Assembly (NCBI GenBank): GCA_030737835.1
Contig: CM060854.1
Location: 18,136,859-18,200,858 of the forward strand
Source: Acorus gramineus
Lineage: Eukaryota; Streptophyta; Magnoliopsida; Acorales; Acoraceae
Length of the DNA stretch: 64,000 nucleotides
Direction: 5' to 3'
Part shown: piece by piece, positions 24,017 to 35,951 of the stretch
Layout of the letters: the number at the start of each line of letters is the position of its first letter
Numbering within the stretch: position 1 is the first letter of the stretch
Position numbers and translations under genes: made by a program
Notes under the pieces: generated by a model
Told to the model about the DNA's origin: nothing
The model's database searches: none
Seen by the model: only the letters and a program-made list of their open reading frames with translations

Positions 24017-26221
24017 AAAGAAAATGAGCAAATGGCATTACTAAAATTTCACACATACTAACATGCAAGATTGCAGTTTTTTTTGGGGTAATAGGGCAAA
24101 CATTCATAATTTGATTTTCATTTTTATGTTGAATTGCAAAACCTTATGGTGGTAAATAAAAATCCCGTATGCTTCTATTGGATGGATTAGGGTACTTTTT
24201 TAAAAAAACTATAAGTAGAAGTGCTAGGTTGTTTTTTATGCATGATGCATGTGGGATTAATCTGTGGGTGGATTAAGTTGATTGGGAAATAGAAGTTTGG
24301 TTGTCTTTTGTAGATTATGCATGGTGTGAATATATTAGATTGTCTCCTCAATGATGCTAAAACTGAGTGAAGTTAAAAAAAAATACATGTATTTAGGTTC
24401 TTTTTATTAAAAAAATGGAACATGGAAGTTCATTCAAACCATGTTTTTGTCTTATGTAGAATGTGAAGGGTATGAACAAAATATTCATTTTTTAAAAAAA
24501 TTTACTAAATGATGGAAAAAAAAATTCATATTTTTTAAAACATGTTTATTTTAAAAAAATAGTTCACACCTCCATAAACTATAAAAATTGATATAATTAT
24601 AATGGTGTGTCAACGATCAACTCCATTAATATCTTGATGTTGTGTCGCATAAGCATCATGCATCCACGCGTTGTCTGGTATTCAAAAACTAATTTTGAAT
24701 AGCAAAACTATCATTTCTTGATTGTTTGATATCATATGATTTTGTGTTCCTTATTGTTTTAAATTTGTTTTTACCTATTTAATTATTGTATCAATTGCAT
24801 TGTTCTCTTCTTTGTCTGTTAATAAACTTGAGCAATGGAAATTTTATTTTCTATGGTGATTTCTATCTACTCATGGAATGTTACCTTAATTTATTCTCAG
24901 GTGAAGCGATAAGGAGAAAAGAAAACGTCCTCTCTCTGTTGCAATATAGGTATTAATTCATTTTGTTTTTCAAACAAAAATTCAACCAAAAGAAATCCAA
25001 TGACATATTCTTGAGGTTGCCCTTTCACCGTGCATGGTGGAGCTTCATAAGTCAAGAAGGGATACACTAGAGTTTCACAAGATACAATTTCTTTCTATTC
25101 TTTCCGTTTTATAAGAACAAACTATTCTTTCAAATTTATAAGAACCTGTCCTTTGGGTTAAAAAAATTTAATTTAGCTTACCCAAGATGAAGCTAATGCT
25201 ACTGATGACTGTTAGTTTACTTTTCGATGCATGAAGATTTGGACAATTCACACTCAAGTTGTACAAAGTCATAGATGCACAAAAACTGACTAAGGTTGTG
25301 TGTGATTGATTTCACCTTTCTATAAACACGGATGCCACTCATATGTGATTCGATCAAGACTACACAAAAACGTTCTTTTTATTGGTAAAAGAGGCCCTTA
25401 ACTGGGCTTATGCAAGTTGCAACAGTTGTTGCCCTTCATTGTCATCAAAGTACAATATCAATTGTTTAATGATTTTATTTTTCTACTGGACTTGCTGCTT
25501 ATTTTATGATGGGCTATTTAGCAGTGCACAGTTTTGTAACTATACCAATATTGATTGTTGATCATTTTTTTAACTGGGATGTTTGTTCTGCATTTCATTA
25601 ATCCTTGACCTCTTTAATTTGAGCATTGTATGTCTCTGCGTCTTCAAACATCTTCAGGTCTTACACAATCTCTCATTATATTGGTAATGTCATAATCATA
25701 TCTTATTTTTAGGATTTTTCATTTATAAAGTATTTCCAGTGAAGTTTAGTATAGCAAATTTCTATTTATATTCATGATTCTTTCATAATGTAAGAGAGAT
25801 TATTTATGCTATATATTCAAGATCCTTTCATAATGTAATAGAGAATAATTATGCTGTAATGTGGATGCCAAATGGTGCATTTGTACTATATTGGATATGA
25901 AAATATCAAGAGATTCCCTTTCACAAATTTATCTACATTTCACATACATTTTGATTTATTTTTTTAAAATAATATACTTCTATATTTTTATAAAATGGTG
26001 AATGCGTCTTCTTTTTACTTTCTTTCTTCTTTTACATATTTATCTCTTCATTTTTATACATGATCACTTCACATCACTGTTTATAGTTTTTTTTTTAAAT
26101 CTCTACAACCCACAAATAAAATTTAATCAAAATGAGTCATGTTTTATTCTACCATCCAATCCACTCTACAATGACCAATGAATCTACCACTCTATTCTTT
26201 GTTTAATTTGTGCAACATTTA
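24017..26221. other. AT-rich intergenic DNA; no gene seen
   Basis: No credible frame. Near 25098 there is TTCCGTTTTATAAGAACAAA, then TTCAAATTTATAAGAACCTG, as in eroded Stowaway-type MITEs. The stretch 25730-25860 has short imperfect direct repeats (CTTTCATAATGTAAKAGAGA twice). Confidence 0.4.
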
Positions 26222-26658
26222 GCCCCGTTTGGATATAGAATGAGGATTGAAATATTCTGGAATAAATGAAAATTATAGATTTTGGTTATTTGGGAGCCTT
26301 GAATACCTATGGATAAACTATGCCGAAATAAATTGGTATAAAGTGGTGCATGAATTCTAACCAACTCCTAAATTAAAATTATTACATGTTATTTTACCCA
26401 AAGAACATGTGGGTCCACTGTCAAATCAACTGTCATCACCCAATATAACTCACCTATCAAATCAACTATCATCATTTTTTCACATTTTATAAATTTTTAT
26501 TCACATTTTATCCAAATAACAAAAATTTTACTATTACGTTTCCCAATGAGAATAATTCACCGCAATCAAACACAAAATCATTTATTTCACTGCTATACTC
26601 ACTTATATCGAAATAAATGTATACCAAGAATAAGTGATATTTTGTATCCAAACGGGGC
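26222..26658. mobile_element. Tourist-like (PIF/Harbinger) MITE with TTA target duplication
   Basis: Perfect start of the inverted repeats: GCCCCGTTTGGATA on both ends. TTA is present on each side (26219-26221 and 26659-26661). The interior is non-coding, with GGAATAAATGAAAATTATAG-like A/T blocks. 437 bp. It sits about 800 bp upstream of the HY5 start codon. Confidence 0.85.
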
Positions 26659-27465
26659 TTAGGATTGTAAATTTATTTTGCGGGCACTTACTTCTAATGC
26701 TATGCCATCTGCAAAAGCGGCGTTTTTTCTCCTTTGTGTACAATTTCTTAATATTATTTTTCCAGAGTCTACTGCCATTAACTGCCATAAATGAAATATT
26801 ATATGCTGGTAGATAAATTTGTGAGGCATAAATTTATGTAGGGTTTGTAAATTAGTTTAATCAAAAGAATAATATTTTTTCTTAATATTGATAGATTTTT
26901 GTTAGTTATTTCTCTTTAATTTTGTTTTGTCAATAAAAAAAAATGATGACTCATCAGTAATATAAACCATCCATATAGATATTTTGACTAAATGGATGAT
27001 TAACATACATTAAAATTCTTACAGTTGAACCTACAAGTCATGATCATTAACATTGTTATTGTAACTAGATTATTTGACATGAATGATACTAACAAAAAAA
27101 TGTTAGATTTTATTCATGTGCATTTGCACATACACAACAACGAGTAAATAAAAAAGACCGCACGGAAAGTCCGAGTTTGTTAGATCTGTAGTCAAATCTG
27201 ACGGCTCACAGATCTCCACGCTTCCACCTTCACGTCCTTTGGATTGGACTGCCGATTTATGGCTCCTCCTCCCTCTACGTTCACATCTCCAGCACCGTCA
27301 GATCATCCCCAATCCAGCGGTCCTTCGACACCCCCAAAAACCCTCCCAAGCCCGCAAAAAGAAAACATAAAAACCTCATTTTGAAACAGCTAAACCAAAT
27401 CAGATAAAAAAAAATCAGAAACACCGACAAATCGAAAATCAAATATATCACTCTCACTGAGAGAA
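26659..27465 (+). promoter_or_regulatory. HY5 upstream region and 5' UTR
   Basis: Repeat-like AT-rich sequence continues to about 27130. It ends with the GTGCATTTGCAC palindrome block (27118-27129) shared with 23976-24016. From 27150 on, the base composition becomes balanced (CT-rich leader, CACGTCC near 27231), as for a proximal promoter and leader. I see no clear TATA box, and the transcription start cannot be fixed. Unique promoter sequence is therefore only about 340 bp. Confidence 0.45.
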
Positions 27466-30400
27466 ATGCAAGATCAGCGGACCAATTCGATCCCCTCGAG
27501 CAGTGAGAGGTCTTCCAGCTCTGCTGTGCATCTCGAAATCAAAGAAGGTGAACTTCCCTGTCTTTTAATTTCTGATTCTTTTGGGGGTTCTAAAATGAGG
27601 TTGTTTGGCAATTTTTTCATCGGGGTCTGATAAAAATGAGATTTTTATTTGGTTTTCTTAGCTGGGTTTCTTTGATTTTGCTTTTGGTGGTGACAATTTT
27701 ATCTGTGTTTGATAAAAATGTAATTTTTATAGGCATTTAGTCCTTTTTTTTATTCTGTTTATATGATATTTGTTTCTCTTAAAGTTGCTTCATTTGCTGC
27801 AATCAACGAATAATTTTTCATTTTTATTATTGTTTCATAAACAATGTAAGATCATATTTTTAGCCAAAAGAAAAAGACATTTTTTTTCGATTTATTCAAA
27901 ACATTGACGCTAAAATTAATCAATCTCTGTCTTTTCTTTTAGGATTATTTAAAATTGATCCGAGAAGCATGGAGAGCGACGAGGAGATCCGAAGGGTTCC
28001 CGAGGTTGGTAGCGAACCGGCCGGTCCATCGACATCCAGTCGTGAACCCGGTTCGACAACCGGTTCGGACCGGGCCCAGGCCTCTGCCGAGCCGGGTCAA
28101 AGGAAGCGTGGGAAGAACCCGGCCGACAAAGAACATAAGCGTCTCAAAAGGTATTTGTAAAAACCCAACTTTGTTTATGAAAAAAAGTTAGCTCAATCGA
28201 ATATTCTTTGAATTTTATACTTGATTAATGAAATATATATTTTTATAATAAAAAAATAAAGTGCATACTCATTAGTACTCATTTTTTGGGATAAAATGCA
28301 TAGCCCCCCCCCCCCCCCCCCCCCAACACATGAAAATCCAGATAACCCCATGTCTTTCCCGAAATCCAAATATTTCAACATAACTAAAAGTAACCCTTAG
28401 TAAAATAACCACTGACAGGATTTGAATATTCCTAGTATTTTGTTTTTCTAACCAAGGCAAAATGCAATAATATAATTAAGTTCGTGTAAACTAGCAAAAA
28501 ACACAAATAACCCTGTGCCAATTACGTTTTACCCTTGCATATCACGCAAAGTCATAGGCGATGAGGGTGAACAAAGGTGTCATGTGAGGAGAACGAATGA
28601 AGGGGATGAAGGAGAATGTAATGTTTGGGGTTTCTCATGTTAATGGTTGATTGGGAGAATGTGTAAATGTCACTTTCCACATTCGGTTAAATTCAAGTTA
28701 TCCTTAGGTTAACTAACAGAATGTTGTATTTGGATTTTAGTTATGTTTTTGGGGGGTTATTTGGATTTTTGGGAAAAGACTAAGGGGTAATCTGAATTTT
28801 CATAAGATTGTCTGGATTTATATGCATTTATCTCTTCTTTTTTTTATTATAGAGTATATATTGTATTAGTGATATTATGACTAACAGGAATGCAAAATAT
28901 GAGCACCCTTTGCATATGCCTCCGGATTTAGATCACCTGTGGCGGGTCATACGGGGACACTAATGGGTCCAGATAGGAATAAGAGAATTTATTTTTTCGA
29001 TATAAAACCTGATAATTATGATTTGATTAATTAGAATAAATTTTGATAACTATTCTACGGTGAAATTACTTATAGAGCTATGCCAGAAGATAACGTTATC
29101 CCTAATAATTTTAAAAAAAATGGTCTCACATTAGCTAACACATCACTCACATGTCTCAATATCCCAAATCACAATCAATCCAATTCACCCACATTAGATT
29201 TTTGGAAGTACTCTTGAAATTTTAATATATCAAAAATAGCCATATTCTATTCAAATAAACCTCAATAATGGATTGTTCTTTATATGATTTGAATAAGAAA
29301 AAAAATTTACTAAACCAAACGGTGGAAAAAGTGAGATTTTGAGATGTAAAGGATTTCAAAGGTTGTACACCCCCCCCCCCCCCCCCCCCCCACCCAAACA
29401 AAAAATAAATAAATAATTATTCAAGATAACACAATTATATTATACCCATGGAAGGGCATTTTGTGAATAAATCAAATTCTGTGCATGTAGGTTGTTGAGG
29501 AACAGAGTGTCTGCACAACAAGCAAGGGAAAGGAAGAAAGCATACCTGAGTGAGCTGGAGACTAAAGTGAAGGACCTGGAGAGCAAGAATTCTGAGCTTG
29601 AAGAGAGGCTCTCCACATTGCATAATGAGAACCAGATGCTCAGACATGTATGTTCTTCTTCCTTTTTGTCATCTGAAACTTTATTTTTTGGTGTGTTGTA
29701 TCACATTTCACCGTCACTATCATCCTCATCATCTTTTGTTTTTGGTATGATGATCTTTATGAGCTATAAAGTCACTAAAGATAAACCACTACTAGTACTA
29801 GAGAAGTTTGAGCAACAACAATGACCAGAACAGTGAACCAAAACCCACTAGAAACAACTTATTAGAGATTTGTACACATCTTTTTTCCACCTACGACCAA
29901 GGTTGACCCCAAGGGGGCAGTATCCTTTACCATCAGGCGATCAGCCTTTGAGACATCCTCATCATCATTAGATTCCTTCACCCACTAGAATCAGCTTACT
30001 GTATTCATCTTTATTCAAGGTTGACCCAAAGGGGACACCGCCCCTTACCACCAGACCACCGGTCTTTGGGACACCCTCATCGTCATTAGATTCCTTCGCC
30101 CATCAGAATCTGCTTAGGGGATTGTACACATCTTTTTTCCCACCTGAGAAACAGACCAAGGTTGACCTCAAGGGGGCATCTTCATTATCTGATAATGATT
30201 ATCATTAGATTCCTTCTTTTCGTTTGCTTGCCTCCTATCCTCCCTTCTACTTTGCTGTGATTTTTTTGTGTGTGTGAGGGAGAAACCCCGACATTATTTT
30301 TTTGGGTTAAAGACATCTAAGTCCCTACAAACATGAGAAAACCCATATAAGTCCCTATTAAAATTGGGACAGACGTACGAGTCCCTGAAAACTCAGAAAA

Positions 30401-32062
30401 ACCCAATTATCATCCCTGAGTTAAATTTCCATCCAAACTTAACGGAATATTCCCAGAATATTCCATTACATATAATTGTGTTGACATTGAAGTCCTTATA
30501 AACAGTCATAAAGACAAATTAATCCCTGTAAAAGACAAAGTTGTCCCTAAAAGACTTTTACATTAAATTGTGTACACATTGCTGTCCCTATAAATAATCA
30601 TAAAGAAAATTAATCCCCATAAAAGACAAAATTGTCCCTGAAAGACTTTTACATTTAATTGAATAAACATTACAGTATTTATAAATAATCGTAAAGACAA
30701 ATTGGTCCCTGTAAAAGACAAAAATACCCTTAAAGGATTTTTACATTTAATTGTGTAGACATTGCAGTCTTTATAAACAATCATAAAGACAAATAATATA
30801 ATTTATTTATTTATTTTTTCATCTTCTATCCTATCAATCACACTCCACCTGAAGATCATAATTTGGATGTAAAACCAATATTTTAACCGGTAGAATGCAT
30901 TCTTCATGGGCATTTTGGTCTTTTATAGGGACTATTTTTGTCTTTACGATTATTTATAAGGACTGTAATGTTTATCCAATTAAATGTAAAAATCTTTCAG
31001 GGGTAATTTTGTATTTTGTATGGACTAATTTGTCTTTATGATTATTTATAGGGACTGTAATGCGTACACAATTTAATGTAAAAGTCTTTCAGGGGCAATT
31101 TTATCTTTTGCAGGGACTAATTTGTCTTTATGACTGTTTATAAGGACTTCAATATCTATACAATTATATGTGATAGAATATTCTGAGAATATTCTGTTAA
31201 GTTTGGATGGAAATTTAACTCAATGATGATAATTGGGTTTTTTTGAGTTTTCAGGGACTCGTACATCTGTCCCAATTTTAATAGGGACTTATATGGGTTT
31301 TCCAATGTTTATAGGGACTTAGATATCTTTAACCCTATTTTTTTCGTTCTTAATGTTGGGAAAACCCAATATACATAGAACTGATAGAATTACCTACAAA
31401 ATGAAATTACAAAATCATTTAATGAGTATGTGCTTTGATAAAAATGAATTAATATTTCACTCGTTGCATAAAAATAAAAAATCACATGCTTCATTCAACA
31501 GAAAAACATACTTTCATTGAAATGTCCATATGTTGTACTGCATATAAGAAACCCCTCATTTTAATTTTGGATATATCCCTCTCTTCTTGGAGGGTCATTT
31601 TGTATTTTTTGTGTAACATGCCAAAGTATGAATGCTGATTTTTTCCATTCCCTAAACAAGGATAAGAGGATATTTATAGATAATTTATGCTCTGTATTTT
31701 GAAGAACTATATAGATCAAACATACTTTCATAGAAATGTACCATATTTTGTACTGCATATAAGAAACCCCTCATTTTAATTTTGAATATATCCCTTTCTT
31801 ATTGGAGGGTCATTTTGTATTTTTGTGTAACATGCCAAAGTATGAATGCTGATTTTTTCCATTCCCTAAACAAGGATAAGAGGATATTTATGGATAATTT
31901 ATGCTTTGTATTTTGAAGAACTACATAGATCACACATTTCATTCGTTGAGGGGCACTTTTATTAATATTGAGTGACATTATTTTTTGTGTTTTGATTTGC
32001 AGATACTGAAGAATACCACTGTGAGTAGGAGAGGGTCTAGCAGCAGTGTCAGTGGAGAGTGA
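27466..32062 (+). CDS. HY5: HY5-type bZIP transcription factor (ELONGATED HYPOCOTYL 5)
   Basis: Nuclear bZIP activator of light-responsive genes; in the dark the family is degraded through the COP1 ubiquitin ligase. Exons: 27466-27547, 27943-28150, 29491-29647 and 32003-32062, all with GT..AG introns, giving 168 aa. Visible parts: a Ser-rich N-terminus ([10 protein letters not shown]), the COP1-binding [11 protein letters not shown] motif at residues 38-48, a basic region with N101-x7-R109 ([19 protein letters not shown]), and leucine heptads L119, L126, L133, L140 and L147. The tail begins ILKNTT. The length equals Arabidopsis HY5. Exon 2 starts after a strong pyrimidine tract and adds LFKIDPRS before MESDEE; Arabidopsis HY5 lacks these eight residues. 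Exon 2 is GC-rich in an AT-rich locus. Intron 3 is full of repeats. HYH is a less likely identity because of the full-length N-terminus. Confidence 0.95.
28304..28324. repeat. 21-base poly(C) run in HY5 intron 2
   Basis: An uninterrupted C run. A second one of 22 bases is at 29370-29391 in the same intron. Confidence 0.95.
29370..29391. repeat. 22-base poly(C) run in HY5 intron 2
   Basis: An uninterrupted C run about 100 bases before the acceptor of exon 3. Similar runs are at 15761-15777, 35226-35248 and 55230-55248. Confidence 0.95.
29898..30215 (-). repeat. Three ~119-bp direct repeats in HY5 intron 3, SINE-like
   Basis: Copies start near 29898, 30016 and 30160 with CAAGGTTGACCYCAAGGGG and continue to CATTAGATTCCTTC; the third is shortened. 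On the minus strand the unit reads GGTCTGGTGGTAAGGGG followed by GGGTCAACCTTG. This recalls tRNA-type A and B boxes, so a SINE head is possible. Confidence 0.55.
30304..31335. mobile_element. Palindromic Mutator-like MITE in HY5 intron 3
   Basis: Perfect 9-bp target duplication TATTTTTTT (30295-30303 and 31336-31344). Ends start GGGTTAAAGACATCTAAGTC on the left and GGGTTAAAGATATCTAAGTC on the right, and the near-identical inverted repeat continues for at least 150 bp. Beyond it, each arm holds about three tandem units of ~92 bp (CATAAAGACAAATTAATCCC, then GACTTTTACATT), inverted between the arms. Nearly the whole 1,032 bp is thus one palindrome around a ~100-bp centre near 30800-30900. Non-coding and mobilised in trans, if at all. 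Confidence 0.9.
31507..31933. repeat. 214-bp tandem duplication in HY5 intron 3
   Basis: Copy 1 is 31507-31720 and copy 2 is 31721-31933. Both begin CATACTTTCAT and include GTACTGCATATAAGAAACCC, GTAACATGCCAAAGTATGAA and CATTCCCTAAACAAGGATAA. Only about a dozen differences are visible, so the duplication is fairly recent. It ends about 70 bp before the acceptor of exon 4. Confidence 0.95.
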
Positions 32063-33153
32063 CCTATCATACTGTGTGGAAAAACAATCAATGAAAATAC
32101 GTAGACTTTTGAGAGGTTTTTTTTTAAAAAAATATGGTTGGTTGTAATTAGGGGTGTCAACGGGTCGGGTCCGGGCCGGGTCGGGGTGGACCCGGACCCG
32201 ACCCGTGACAGGATAATTAGGGGTGTCAACTTGTAATGTGTTGTATTACAAGATAGGGTTCTTTTCCCCCTGAAAGAAACAAATCAAAATGATGTTGGTG
32301 AGTAGTGTTATATCATACGTGGTAATGATTTTTCATGTACTGCATGAATTATCCGTTTTTACTAAAAAAAAATTCGAATTATCCGTGCGGACTAGGCTAA
32401 CATTTTTCCAAACTCAATATTCATGTATTATAAGTTCCTGTTTAGTTCGTGTTATTCTATAATGGAATTTGATTTAATGTGAAATTATAATGAAAGTATG
32501 TAAAATTTAATGTTCCGTTAGTGATAATCTTGTTGATGCCACTGGAATTAAAATCATGGCACTTGAAAAAATAGAGTAGATTTTAATTCACATACTTTTT
32601 GTGGTAATCTTAAATACTATTAAGAATCTTAAATTAAATAATTATTTTATTATTTATGAATTAATTAAATTACTATCTACATTCTTTTTGAAATAAATAG
32701 TCTCCTCTCTCTTTTTTTCTCTCTTTAATTATATAACCGGTTAATTTATTTATTTGCATTCGTTAAATATTTACAAAAAAATCACTCCTTCTGCATATTT
32801 GTAAATTTGTAATATGAGTAAACAAATAAATTTTGCAAGTAGACGTATAATAGTGAGTGTATTTTAAACATTTAAACCAAATTCATTTTCATTTTTCATT
32901 TATGAACAAAACACTAGAAAAGTAATTCTTTGAAGAAAGAACCAAACAGTCTACATGGATTCCTAGTAAATGATTCATGGTAAAATGATTACTGGTAAAG
33001 TAAATCCATGTAAAAAATGACATGAATTAAACCAGCCTAAGAGTGCTAATTTGGTAGTCCCATATGCAATGTACGAAAATTAAAAACAATATTTAAAAAA
33101 AATTGTTTTAAAAAAAATTAATGAATTTCAGTGCAAGTTCTATTTTTTAATAA
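32063..33153. other. HY5 3' flank and intergenic DNA
   Basis: The HY5 3' UTR probably occupies the first 200-250 bases; the end is not fixed. AATTAGGGGTGTCAAC occurs twice (32145-32160 and 32214-32229). Between the two is a short palindrome of CGGGTCGGGTCC and GGACCCGACCCG, like remnants of MITE ends. The remainder is AT-rich and shows no gene. Confidence 0.5.
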
Positions 33154-34884
33154 GGCTAAAAATATTTAAGTCCATATAAACATAAATAAACCCATATAAG
33201 TCATCGTAAACTTTTGGTGGGACATACACGTCTTTTAAACTATTATGATTAGTCAATTTAACTTTTCAGTTAAATTTTCATCCGGTCCAACAACCGTTAT
33301 GTCCCCAAAAACATTGAAAAGACATAAATCTTTTTAAATAACCGATTTATCGTTGAGCCCATTTTCACTTTTCTTCTTTTTAACCTTCCTCTTGCAGTCC
33401 TCTCATTTTCTTCAACTTCTTCTCATCTCTTTTAACAATGTCATGACCCAGTGTTCTGTTATGATATGCGCTCTGTGTGACCGCATATGCAACCGCACAG
33501 ACAGTTCGGTTGATCAATTGAACTGTCTCAGACAAAAAGCGCCCATATGTAGGATCAGGCCGCATATATGCGATTCGATTCGCATGAGTTGGAGCACAAG
33601 TTTTGAAAAAAAAAAAGTCGGGTGGACCAAACCACCCAACCCGTTTAATAACATAAAAAAAAAAAAGTGTTGGCCCTAATCAGGTCGTCTTCTTCACACG
33701 AACACAGACGCATACATCTTCTTCTTCATCAATCAGATCTTCTACTTCACACGGACTCACGCCTTCGGCCGTCATCAATCTGGTCTTCTTCTTGGCAAGC
33801 CTTCTTCATCGATCAAGTCTTCTTCAACTAATATTTTCTTCATCGATCGATCTTCTTCAGTTCTTCCTCGGCTTGTCTTCCTCGGCATCTTGACTTCTTC
33901 TTCATAGTTCCTTTCCTTTTCACTTTTTTTTATTAGTGTACCAAACATGTGTATATTATATTAAATGTAAAGTAAAATGAACAGCATGTGGACAGAGTGG
34001 TTGTGTGTAAAGAAAGAAAACAGTCCACCTGGCACAACAGACAAAGACACATGGTGTGTGTTTTTTTTTTTGGAAATCAAAGACACATGGGTTATTAGGT
34101 TTTGATTAATTCACAACTTCACATGGTTTTTAAACAATTATAATTAAGCTTATGTTTATCCATAAGTATCTCTGCATATAAAAAACTAGTAAACATTTTT
34201 ACTGATTAGGTCTCCCAGTCATAATGTGTGACTAAAATCATAGGTATCGATTTTGATGTCTTCAAAATTTATCATGTTATTTCTTATTTAAAAATAATCA
34301 CCTTACAATCATTTTTTTACTAATAAAAAATTACAGGATCGCATATACTCTCACATACTGCATATGCTCTGTGCGGTACCCCAATCACATACAAACCATA
34401 TACTGCATATGGAAACATTGTCATGAACCCATAGCTCCATGGAAGTGATGAAACATCCCAATGGTGCTCGTAGAAGCTTCAATAATATTCTGAATTCTAT
34501 ATTTTCTGAATTTCAAATCCCCCCAAAGCAAAAATATATCGTTCATTATTGATTCCCAAATCAAGCATGCATCAGATTACTATGCCAAGAAACAAAGTCA
34601 TTCGAACGACTTTACCACAAAAAAAAAAAATTTCATTTCTAACCCTAGGTGTCTAAAATCAAAAGCTTCAACAAAAATCAAAATAGAGGTTTTTAAATTT
34701 TTAGAGGGTATAATAGTCAAAGTATACCCATAGTTAAATCTAACAGTAGGTGAGTTAATAGCAGTTAATTGTAGGGATTTATATGACATTTTTTATGTTT
34801 GCTAGAACATGTATGTCCTACCCCAAGTTTACAAGAATTTATATGGGTTTACAAGTGTTTATAAAAACTTAATGCCTTTAACCC
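33154..34884. mobile_element. Long-TIR Mutator-like element of the HY5-intron family, with cargo
   Basis: Left end GGCTAAAAATATTTAAGTCC and right end (reverse complement) GGGTTAAAGGCATTAAG belong to the same family as 30304-31335. The repeat TTTTTTAATAA flanks it on both sides (33143-33153 and 34885-34895, 11 bp). Between the eroded arms lies about 1.3 kb of foreign-looking sequence: a CTTCTTC-rich region (33685-33910), and two blocks rich in GCATATGC near 33465 and 34340. No coding domain is recognised. Confidence 0.75.
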
Positions 34885-35951
34885 TTTTTTAATAATATGT
34901 AATGTAATTGAAGATCAGCTAAAATTCAACAGTTGTGATTGCATGGATGGGGATGAACCTTGTAATTTGATTCTTTGACATAACAATTCAACAGAATCAA
35001 CACTTCTCGAACATGACATATGGAAAATGTTTTTTTTTTATTTTTTAAAATGAACTTGGTGGGTCAGCCACTTTTTTGAATTACATACAAAGGAGTACAT
35101 ACATGGGAAATCATTGAAACAGCAAAATAAAGTAAAGAAAGAGAAAACAAAGGATAAGAATGGCAAGAGGGGAAACAGGAGCACATAGGTAAGAGATTTC
35201 CAGCACAACATATGATGAATAGATTCCCCCCCCCCCCCCCCCCCCCCCTCCCCCCAGCGGCCTCACCAAGCCGCCAGATTGCACAGAAGGCTTAGGTCAG
35301 GGGGCGCTCATTGTATGCAAGACACAGAAATACCCTTGCCTTCAAGGGAATCTTGCAGCTCGAGACCTGACAAGCTTTGCAGGCGATGCACTCTTTGAAG
35401 GGTTTGTCCCGACACCACCAGAAATATGCAAACTTTACAAAAAAAAACAACTAAAGGGAGGACATACAAGATTGGCATGTCGTCCCCATCCGAAGCAATG
35501 GAGAAATTGGCCAATACATATAACAATTGAGTGTATTGGAGCTCCTCCGATAGTCGCCTGGTAAGCTAAAGAACCCAGCCCCCACCATCATGCAATGGTG
35601 CCCAAAAGTCCCAAGCCAGCCCCTCCTTGTTGCGAGACACCATGAATAGCTCTGGATATGGCTCCTTCAACGGTCCCATGCCACACCAATTGTAGGACTA
35701 GAACCGAATTAAATCACCCTCGCCAAGCCTCTGACGTATTATAGAGACCACCAGTATGCTTCGCGACTGATAACCTTCCACACCACCGAGGAGCAAATGT
35801 TTGGACTGGGAAGAAGAAGAGAGCGTTGACCTCAACGTTGAAGGTTCCCCAACATCACCATCTTCCACAGTGACGACTAATCGCCCATGAATTTTCAAAC
35901 CCATTTAGATAAGAAATCTCTGTTAAAAACTCTCAAATTAATCACCCCAGA

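Noticed and set aside
29492-29824. Continuous 110-codon frame beginning in HY5 exon 3
   Set aside because: It reads on into intron 3 past the GTATG donor at 29648; the C-terminus after LRH is intronic.
32430-33030. Possible inverted-repeat element in the HY5 downstream region
   Set aside because: The ends could not be matched beyond a few bases; it may be ordinary AT-rich DNA.
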